NCBI GenBank assembly: GCA_041398785.1
Contig: JAWKUA010000006.1
Coordinates: 1-64,000 of the forward strand
Source of the DNA: Planctomycetaceae bacterium
Lineage (GTDB): Bacteria; Planctomycetota; Planctomycetia; Planctomycetales; Planctomycetaceae
Direction of reading: 5' to 3'
Length of the DNA stretch: 64,000 nt
This document shows, piece by piece, positions 55,040-61,997 of this stretch. Both the position numbers and the translations under genes were made by a program. The notes beneath the pieces were generated by a model that ran no database searches, was not told the origin of the DNA, and saw only the letters and a program-made list of their open reading frames with translations. Each line of letters begins with the position of its first letter. Position 1 is the stretch's first letter.

Positions 55040-55490
55040 ATGGACACGCCACGCCGCCGACGTGGGCATCTCGGTCGATCAGGCGGTCGATGTCGCGAAG
55101 GAGGCCGCCGATATCGTGTTGCTGGAACACGATCCAGGAGTGCTGGCTGAAGGCGTGCGGGAAGGCCGGCGAACGTTCGCCAACACCATGAAGTACGTCT
55201 TCATGGCGACCAGTGCAAACTTCGGCAACATGTTCAGCATGGCGGGCGCGTCATTGTTTCTGAATTTCCAGCCGCTGCTGCCGAAGCAGATTCTGCTGCT
55301 GAATCTGCTGACCGATCTGCCGGAAATGACCATCGCTCGCGACGCCGTCGATGATGCCCTGGCTGTCATGAACCCGCGTGCTGGGCTTGTCCCCGGTTCT
55401 GCCTTCGCTGGCCGTTGCGATCGCGCTGATCGTGCTCGGATATGTGGTTTCCGCGGAGATTGCCAAGTCGCTCTTCTATCGAAATCCACC
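55040..55490 (+). pseudogene. Remnant of a P-type ATPase (MgtA-like)
   Basis: A frame at about 55050-55365 reads ADVGISVDQAVDVAKEAADIVLLE, then TFANTMKYVFMATSANFGNMF and LLNLLTDLPEMTIA: the hinge and sixth membrane segment of an MgtA-type magnesium ATPase. From about 55378 the last membrane segments (LAVAIALIVLGYVVSAEIAKSLFYR) continue in another frame, so an internal piece is missing. The catalytic DKTG region is absent altogether. It is a decayed fragment, not a functional transporter. Confidence 0.85.
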
Positions 55491-55840
55491 ATCCGGCCGG
55501 CGACCGTCGAAGCGGAAGTTTTGGCGGGCCTTCAGCATTGCAGCGATCTCGCTGCTTGCCGCCGGCAGGATTGCATGCGGAGCATTGCCTCGTGGAGTTT
55601 CAGGGAGTCCGGCTGAATCATTCCGCCGGGTGCATCGCGCGGTCCAGGTATTGAACCGAAATTAGCGCCGTGTGCGGCCAAATGGCGTCGCTGATGCGTG
55701 GTGAAATCCACCAACCGGAAATAGCACACTGCTCGATATACAGAACGCGTACCACGAGCAGAATGGTGAGATCGTGCGTCGCATTCCAATTGGAAATCGC
55801 GACGGTCTCCCCCGTGTCCCGGTTTCGAAAGGAGCTCCCA
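55491..55840. other. Intergenic region upstream of the copper-binding gene
   Basis: About 350 bases after the ATPase remnant, with no gene that I recognise. It would contain the promoter of the Csp1-like gene. Confidence 0.35.
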
Positions 55841-56290
55841 ATGGACCGACGGCGAATGTTGACAACTGCGGGTACTGCCACAGCGGCAGCGCTGGCTTTG
55901 GCGAGTATCGCAGCATCGCAGGAGAAGAAAAACGGCAGCTCTCCGCAGGCGACTGCCAGAAATGCGATGCACCAGGATTGTCTCGACCGGTGCCTGCATT
56001 GTGAAACGATGTGTAATGAAACGGCGCACCATTGCCTGACGCAGGCCGGCAACGGAATGAAGGAACATGTTCGCGCCGCCGAAATTGCGCTGACCTGTGA
56101 GGAGATCTGCAGTTTGTCGGCCAGGCTGATCGCGCGGTCCTGTGAAATGGCAAACGACACTTGCCAGCTTTGCGAGAAGGTGTGTGGTGCCTGCGCTGCG
56201 GAATGCGAAACAATGAAGTCGGACAAGCAGATGATGGCATGTGCGGAAGCCTGCCGTGAATGTGCGGCAGCCTGCCGTAGGATGGCCTGA
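55841..56290 (+). CDS. Tat-exported Csp1-like four-helix copper-storage protein
   Basis: A 149-residue protein from the ATG at 55841 with AAAGGAG upstream. It begins with a twin-arginine-like signal (DRRRMLTTAGTATAAALALAS). The mature part is a helical bundle with 17 Cys, mostly in CxxC/CxxxC patterns (CLDRCLHCETMC, CQLCEKVCGACAAEC, CAEACRECAAAC), typical of the Csp copper-storage (DUF326) family. Csp1 is the exported type in methanotrophs and stores Cu(I) through Cys pairs. It sits in a row of exported proteins. Confidence 0.92.
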   Translation: MDRRRMLTTAGTATAAALALASIAASQEKKNGSSPQATARNAMHQDCLDRCLHCETMCNETAHHCLTQAGNGMKEHVRAAEIALTCEEICSLSARLIARSCEMANDTCQLCEKVCGACAAECETMKSDKQMMACAEACRECAAACRRMA

Positions 56291-56373
56291 CGTTGTGTGT
56301 ATCAGGAAACGAACGTAGCTCCGTTGCTGCGCAACCGGGATTCTGAGTAGTGACAGTTCAAAAGGAGAATGAC

Positions 56374-57063
56374 ATGAAAACAACCAGTCTTTTGTCGCGT
56401 GTAGTTGTCGGCACAGCAGCAGTTCTGTTGTCCGTCATGGTTTCGTCGGGAGCCTGGGCTCAGGCAACGACCGCAAAACCAGACAAGCAGGGTGAAAAGC
56501 TGACCGAGAAGGTCAAGGCCCACCAGGAAGGTCCGCCACCCGCCGTGGGTGAGATTGTGAGCCTGACCAGCGATGCGATCGGCATCAAGGATCACGCTGG
56601 AAAGGAGCACAAGTTCAAGGTCGATGCGCACACGAAGTATGGAACCGCTGCCCATCCGCTGAAGTGGAATAACTTCAAAAAGGGCGAGCACGTCATGGTG
56701 ACATACCATGGGTCGGAAGCTCTGGTGATCGCCGAAGTGCCGCCCCACGGGCACACGCTTGCAAATGCGACGAAATCGCATGAAGAAGGTACTCCGCCGG
56801 TCGCCGGTGAAGTCGTGAGTATCTCAAAGGATGCGATTGAGATTAAGGACCATGCGGGTAAGGATCATAAGTTCAAGATCGACGCCACAACCAAATTCGG
56901 TACGATCAAGGAACCGCTCAAGCTTGACCATTTCAAGACTGGTGAGCATGTGCTGGTCAACTACAAGAACGATGTCGCCACGATCGTACGAGATGCCCCG
57001 GCCCACGGTCACGGGCACATCGATGCTCTGACAAAGGGAAAAGGCAAGGCACCTGTTTCGTAG
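56374..57063 (+). CDS. Exported protein with two beta-rich repeats
   Basis: A 229-residue protein from the ATG at 56374 with AAAGGAG upstream. A signal peptide ending in AWAQ is followed by two repeats of about 70 residues, each with VGEIVSLTSDAIGIKDHAGK or AGEVVSISKDAIEIKDHAGK, and then KFKVDAHTKYGT and KFKIDATTKFGT. His-rich ends (APAHGHGHI) could bind metals. No known family. It follows the Csp1-like gene by about 80 bases and ends before a strong terminator. Confidence 0.85.
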   Translation: MKTTSLLSRVVVGTAAVLLSVMVSSGAWAQATTAKPDKQGEKLTEKVKAHQEGPPPAVGEIVSLTSDAIGIKDHAGKEHKFKVDAHTKYGTAAHPLKWNNFKKGEHVMVTYHGSEALVIAEVPPHGHTLANATKSHEEGTPPVAGEVVSISKDAIEIKDHAGKDHKFKIDATTKFGTIKEPLKLDHFKTGEHVLVNYKNDVATIVRDAPAHGHGHIDALTKGKGKAPVS

Positions 57064-57103
57064 GCTGAACCCGCCAGGCGACTGCCAAATGAATTTCTGA
57101 TAT

Positions 57104-57143
57104 CGGCCGCGACCTCGCAGGAGACTCGCGGCCGTTTCGTTTG
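57104..57143 (+). terminator. Rho-independent terminator after the exported repeat protein
   Basis: CGGCCGCGA (57104-57112) pairs perfectly with TCGCGGCCG (57126-57134) over a 13-base loop, followed by a T-rich stretch (TTTCGTTTGATT). It lies about 40 bases after the stop and may also serve the opposite HtrA gene. Confidence 0.75.
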
Positions 57144-57200
57144 ATTCCCGAAGTGCGCCTGAACGTCTCTGTGTGGCCGCATTTTAGACGCTTGCGGATC

Positions 57201-58392
57201 CTACTCACCGGCCTCAAGCCGGACCCACAGTTTCAGAGATTCTTCGTTCCGCAGGATGGTCAGTGCAACATCTTCGCCGGGCTTGTGTTTGTCAAAGGCA
57301 TCCAGCAGATCGCTCGTCGACCGGACAGGCTGGTCATTCACTGCGGTGATGATATCGCCCAGGTTGACGTTGCCGGCGGCGTCGCGTGAAGTTGGCCGCA
57401 GCCCGGCGCGTTCGGCGGTACTTCCCTTTTCCGCCGCCAGTATCAACACACCCGCTTTGCCGGAATCTCTGCCGATTTGTTCCATCCAGCTGTCCGGAGC
57501 CACCGTAACTGCGATGCCCGGGCGGACAATACTGCCATGGTCGATCAATTGCGGCACGCCCCAGCGAATGATGTCGGCCGGGATGGCGAACCCGATGCCG
57601 GCATACGCGCCGGATGGACTGACGATGGCCGTGGTCATGCCGATCAGTCGTCCGGAACTGTCCAGTAGCGGTCCTCCCGAGTTTCCGGGATTGATCGCCG
57701 CGTCAGTCTGGATCACGTCTCTGATGGGCCTGCCTCCGGCAGATTCGATTTCTCTGCCCAGAGCACTGATGACACCGGTGGTCAGCGACTGGTCCAGCCC
57801 GAACGGGTTGCCGATGGCGAACGCCTTCTGACCAACCCCCAGATCATGGGACGAGCCCAGTGGAAGCGGGTGCAGTCGGTCGGCGGGAGCTTCAATTTTC
57901 AACACTGCAAGATCCTGATCCGGTGCAATGCCCACCAGCTCCGCGGGCCACGTTGAGTGATCCGCCAGAGCCACCTGCGCGCCGCTGGCGTCCTCAACAA
58001 CATGAAAATTCGTGACGATGTGCCCCTGCTCGTCCCAGATGAATCCGGTGCCACTTCCTTTGGGCACTTCCAGGACGTTCAGCGAGAACGAGTCACGAGC
58101 CAGGGCCCGCGTCGTGATGTGAACTACAGCGGGCGACGCGTCGGAAAAGAGTTTCATCGTTGCCTGTTCGTCGTCCGAGAGGCCGGCACGCAGTGCGATC
58201 GGCCGCAATCGGTGTGGCGAGCGGCGCTGTGACCGATGCGTCGGAAGATACAAATTGCGCAGTGTGCGGAATCGACAGGTATTGCCACAACGCGCCGCCG
58301 ATAAGCACGAGGATCAGCAACAGCAGCAGACTCTTTGAATTCCCCAACCGCCGGATTTCCGGTGACACTGGTTGGCAACTGTTTTCGGACAT
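57201..58392 (-). CDS. HtrA/DegP-like serine protease, frameshifted N-terminal region
   Basis: The protease and PDZ domains are complete in one frame (57201 to about 58196). The triad lies in NFHVV (His), DQDLAVLKI (Asp) and GNSGGP (Ser), with a C-terminal PDZ domain. The start of the natural gene is in another frame: the ATG at 58392, with AGGAGG 8 bases upstream, encodes a membrane anchor (SLLLLLILVLIGGALW) and TPIAADR, after which the reading shifts by one near 58196. An alternative ATG at 58253 in the protease frame lacks an anchor. Either an assembly indel or a real lesion is possible. Confidence 0.88.
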
Positions 58393-58936
58393 GCGGTTTT
58401 CCTCCTGCTTGGCGCCTCAGGTGATTCTCGAACGAATGGCGGAAACAACCATGTTGCTGCAACGCCTTCCGTCAACGTGAACGGTGCAACGGCAAAGGCG
58501 CAACACAATGGAAGCAACGCGTCACAGTGACTTTTTTCTGCGACTCGGCCACACCAGGCGTTCAGCAACTGGCGCGCCCAAGGCGGCGCATGACGGATGG
58601 TGGGCAATGACCGACCAATCAGCAACGTAAGATTCCAACCGTCCCGCTGGTCCAATAAACGAACCGGCGGCGTATCCGGCATGGCATTTGCCAAGAGCCA
58701 ATGCGCCGTGTGTGGAGGCGAATGGTCTGGATGGCAGGTGTTGTGAGACTCGGCACGCGTCCGCGTAAGTCCCGGGCGTCGGCCGTTCTCGCCGTCGGCA
58801 CCGCATGCTCTCCGGCGACATCGAGCGTTCCAAGAAAAGGCGCGAAGATTGCACATTGCGCGGCGATGAGAATTCGACCGGCACACTTCAGTCGCGCCGC
58901 ACGTTGGTTCCCTGCCGACAGAAGGAGAATTCGCTT
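58393..58936. promoter_or_regulatory. Divergent promoter region between htrA-like and devC-like genes
   Basis: About 540 bases between two divergent, well-marked starts. Several ORFs cross it, but none has a recognisable domain. It must contain both promoters; the boxes could not be identified by eye. Confidence 0.35.
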
Positions 58937-60088
58937 GTGGTGTGGATCGCTTTGAAGATGCTGATGGGCGACAGAGCCAAGTATTTCGCCATCATATTCG
59001 GCGTCACGTTCGCGTGTTTTCTGATCTGCGAACAGAGCGCGATCTTCAGCGGAATCATGCTGCGAACAACGAGCCAGATTCGTGACACTCAGGGCGAAGA
59101 CATCTGGGTCATGAATCCCGGTGTCAGGTACTTCGACGACCTGAAGCCGATTTCCGATGACGATGTCTTCCGCGTCCGCAGCGTGCCGGGGGTCTCCTGG
59201 GCCGTCAACCTGTACCGAGGACAGGGTCAGGCGCAACTGGCGGACGGTCATTATCAGGGCGTCATTATCATGGGTCTGGATGACGCGAGTCTGACCGGGG
59301 CGCCGCAGCAGTTGCTTGTCGGCGGAATCGGAGATCTGCAGTTTCCGGACGCCGTACTGATCGACGAAGCCGGTTTCCGTCAGATGTGGCCGGGCGAACC
59401 GATCAGCACCGGCAGAGTCTTCGAAATGAACCAGCGACGGGCCGTGGTGGCGGGCGTTTTCCGGGGATCTCAGACGTTCATGACAATGCCGGTCATCTAC
59501 ACCCGCTTCAGCCACGCCACACTGTACGTCCCGGCAACACCCACCGGACGGCTGACGTCGCTGGACCTGGCAAAGACCCGCGACGGGCTGGTTCCTGAAG
59601 ATGTCGCCCGCCGGATTGAGTCGCAGACCGGACTGAAAGCGCTGTCCGAACAGGAATTCATGGACCTGACGTTGTCGTATTTCCTGACGCACACAGGCAT
59701 TCCGGTCAACTTCGGCACGACTGTGGTACTGGCGTTTCTGGTCGGAGTCGCCGTGGCCGGCCAGACGTTCTATCTGTTTACCGTCGAGAACCTCAAGCAG
59801 TTCGGCACGCTGAAAGCAATGGGAATGAGTGACCGGCTTGTCGTCAGCATGATCCTGATTCAGGGGCTGGTTGTCGGTGGGATCGGGTATGGACTGGGCG
59901 TCGGACTGGCAACGCTGTTTGGAATTGCCGTCACCGGAGCGATGCCGCTGCTGGCCTTTTTTCTGCCGTGGCAGGTGCTGGCAATTGCCGCCGGCGCAAT
60001 GATATCGATCGTGGCGGCCGCCAGTCTGATCAGTGTCCGTCGTGTGCTTGTTCTGGAACCGGCTGCAGTGTTTCAGGGGGCGACATGA
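58937..60088 (+). CDS. ABC exporter permease (DevC/FtsX-MacB type)
   Basis: A 383-residue permease from a GTG at 58937 with AAGGAG nine bases upstream. It has one N-terminal membrane segment (YFAIIFGVTFACFLICEQ), a large periplasmic domain and three C-terminal membrane segments, the FtsX-like layout. It belongs to the DevC group of tripartite exporters. It is the first gene of a tightly coupled operon of permease, ATPase, fusion protein and MprF. Its stop overlaps the ATPase start (ATGA). Confidence 0.92.
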   Translation: MVWIALKMLMGDRAKYFAIIFGVTFACFLICEQSAIFSGIMLRTTSQIRDTQGEDIWVMNPGVRYFDDLKPISDDDVFRVRSVPGVSWAVNLYRGQGQAQLADGHYQGVIIMGLDDASLTGAPQQLLVGGIGDLQFPDAVLIDEAGFRQMWPGEPISTGRVFEMNQRRAVVAGVFRGSQTFMTMPVIYTRFSHATLYVPATPTGRLTSLDLAKTRDGLVPEDVARRIESQTGLKALSEQEFMDLTLSYFLTHTGIPVNFGTTVVLAFLVGVAVAGQTFYLFTVENLKQFGTLKAMGMSDRLVVSMILIQGLVVGGIGYGLGVGLATLFGIAVTGAMPLLAFFLPWQVLAIAAGAMISIVAAASLISVRRVLVLEPAAVFQGAT

Positions 60089-60798
60089 ATGCGACTCCGC
60101 AGATTCATGGCGGTGTGTCCTGCCGTCAACTGACGAAAAACTATGGCGAAGGAAGCGCCATGGTGAAAGCGCTGCGCGGCATCGATCTGGACATCCTTCC
60201 GGGGCAGTTGACGCTTCTGGTCGGCCCCAGCGGCTGCGGCAAGACGACGCTGATTTCCATTCTGGCCGGTACGCTGGAACCCACCAGCGGAGATCTGAAC
60301 GTGCTGGATACGGAACTGAATCGATTGTCGGGACGGCACCGGGCCGCGTTTCGAGCAAAGAACGTCGGCTTTGTTTTCCAGCAGCTCAACCTGTTGCCGG
60401 CGCTGACGGCAGAAGAGAACGTGGCGGTACCGCTGGCGATCAACGGCTATTCCAAACGCGCTGCCGTGAAGCGCGCCGGCGAAGTTCTGAACAGTGTGGG
60501 TCTAGGCGATCGCCTGCGGTCACTGCCATCGCAGCTTTCGGGAGGACAGCAGCAGCGAGTGGCGATTGCACGGGCTCTCGTTCACGAACCACGGTTGATT
60601 GTGGCTGACGAGCCGACGTCGGCCATTGATGCCCGGACCGGTCACACAATCATGGAACTGATCCGCGACATGGCGCTTCAACCGGATCGTGTCACGCTGG
60701 TTGTGACACATGATTCCCGCATTTTCAGCTTTGCTGACAGAATCATCAGCCTGGAGGACGGTCTTGTCTCGCAGGCCGAAAGCAGCCGAGGTACCTGA
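60085..60798 (+). CDS. ABC exporter ATPase (DevA/LolD-MacB type)
   Basis: A 237-residue ATPase from the ATG at 60085 that overlaps the permease stop. Walker A is GPSGCGKTT (47-55); the signature is LSGGQQQR; Walker B is LIVADEPTSAID. It drives the DevC-type permease encoded upstream. The HlyD-like gene follows after two bases. Confidence 0.95.
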   Translation: MNATPQIHGGVSCRQLTKNYGEGSAMVKALRGIDLDILPGQLTLLVGPSGCGKTTLISILAGTLEPTSGDLNVLDTELNRLSGRHRAAFRAKNVGFVFQQLNLLPALTAEENVAVPLAINGYSKRAAVKRAGEVLNSVGLGDRLRSLPSQLSGGQQQRVAIARALVHEPRLIVADEPTSAIDARTGHTIMELIRDMALQPDRVTLVVTHDSRIFSFADRIISLEDGLVSQAESSRGT

Positions 60799-60800
60799 GC

Positions 60801-61997
60801 ATGCGACGATTCGTTCTGCCCGTTCTCGCGATCATTGCCGCCGTCTTTGCGATCACACACGCGCTGAAAATCCAGAAACCTCAGCCAGAAACCGGACCTC
60901 CCGTCTCGCCGCCGATCGCTCCTTTCGGGAATACGGTGGCTGGTGCCGGAATGATTGAAGCGTCCACGAACGCCAGCGGCACCGGCAACATCACCGTCGG
61001 TTCCCAGGTTGCGGGAATGGTGGCAAAGGTGCTGGTTACGGTCGGACAAAACGTCCATGCCGGAGAGGTGCTGATTGAGCTGGACAGTCGTCAGGCAGCC
61101 GCCAATCTGAGGTTTCAGCAGGCAGTGCTCAAAGCCGCCGAGCAACAGCTGCGGAAACTACAGTTGCTGCCGCGGCCCGAAGAAATTCCCGCCAGTGAAG
61201 CTCAGGTCGCCGCCGCGGAAGCGAATCTCCGCGAGATGCAGGATCGTTTTGCGCGAGCCGAGAAACTAAAACAGGCGGGGCGAGCCATTGCCGAAGAGGA
61301 TTATGTCGCGAGTCAACTGGCCGTCACGAGCGCCCGCGCGCAGTTTGAACAGACAACCGCCGCCCTCGCGCTGCTTCGCGCGGGTGCCTGGGAAGCGGAC
61401 AAGGCCATCGCCGCCGCGGCCGTTGAACAGGCACGGGCTCAGGTGGACCAGGCGCAAACGGCACTCGACCTGCTTCAGGTGCGGGCACCTGTCGACGGGA
61501 CGATTCTGCAGGTTGACGTTCGACCGGGCGAATATGTGTCGACCTTCGGCGGACAATCGCTGATCCTGATGGGAAACCTCCAGCCGATGCACGTTCGCGT
61601 GAACATCGATGAGGAAGATCTGCCGCGACTCAGACTGGACGCTCGGGCCGCGGCGAAAATTCGCGGCGACGTCACTCAGGAAGAAATCCCACTGACCTTT
61701 GTCCGCCTGGAACCGTATGTGGTGCCGAAAGCGTCACTGACCGGAGTGAATACCGAACGAGTCGACACGCGCGTCGTCCAGGTGATCTTTGCCGTCGACC
61801 CGCAGAACCGCCTGGTTCAGGAACAGAAACTTCTGGTGGGGCAGCTTGTCGACGTGTTCCTCGAAGCCGATCTCCGCAGCGATTCGCCGCGAACCGTTCC
61901 GACCGAACCACTGACTACGACACGTCCGAACCAGACCAGCAGTGATCCCCCGCCTCAGTTCCGCTCGGATCAGACTCAGTCGGACTCGGCCCCATGA
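60801..61997 (+). CDS. Membrane fusion protein (HlyD/DevB type)
   Basis: A 398-residue periplasmic adaptor. It has one N-terminal membrane segment (about residues 4-21), a lipoyl-like barrel (GSQVAGMVAKVLVTVGQNVHAGE), a long Ala/Gln-rich coiled-coil hairpin (about 95-220) and a second barrel half (VRAPVDGTILQVDVRPGE). The C-terminal 60 residues are Thr/Pro/Gln-rich and disordered. It connects the ABC pump to an outer-membrane partner that is not seen here. The stop overlaps the start of the mprF-like gene. Confidence 0.94.
   Translation: MRRFVLPVLAIIAAVFAITHALKIQKPQPETGPPVSPPIAPFGNTVAGAGMIEASTNASGTGNITVGSQVAGMVAKVLVTVGQNVHAGEVLIELDSRQAAANLRFQQAVLKAAEQQLRKLQLLPRPEEIPASEAQVAAAEANLREMQDRFARAEKLKQAGRAIAEEDYVASQLAVTSARAQFEQTTAALALLRAGAWEADKAIAAAAVEQARAQVDQAQTALDLLQVRAPVDGTILQVDVRPGEYVSTFGGQSLILMGNLQPMHVRVNIDEEDLPRLRLDARAAAKIRGDVTQEEIPLTFVRLEPYVVPKASLTGVNTERVDTRVVQVIFAVDPQNRLVQEQKLLVGQLVDVFLEADLRSDSPRTVPTEPLTTTRPNQTSSDPPPQFRSDQTQSDSAP

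Noticed and set aside
58619..60358. 579-codon minus-strand ORF opposite the devC/devA genes
   Set aside because: Shadow of the exporter operon; Arg/Gln/His-rich and without domains.
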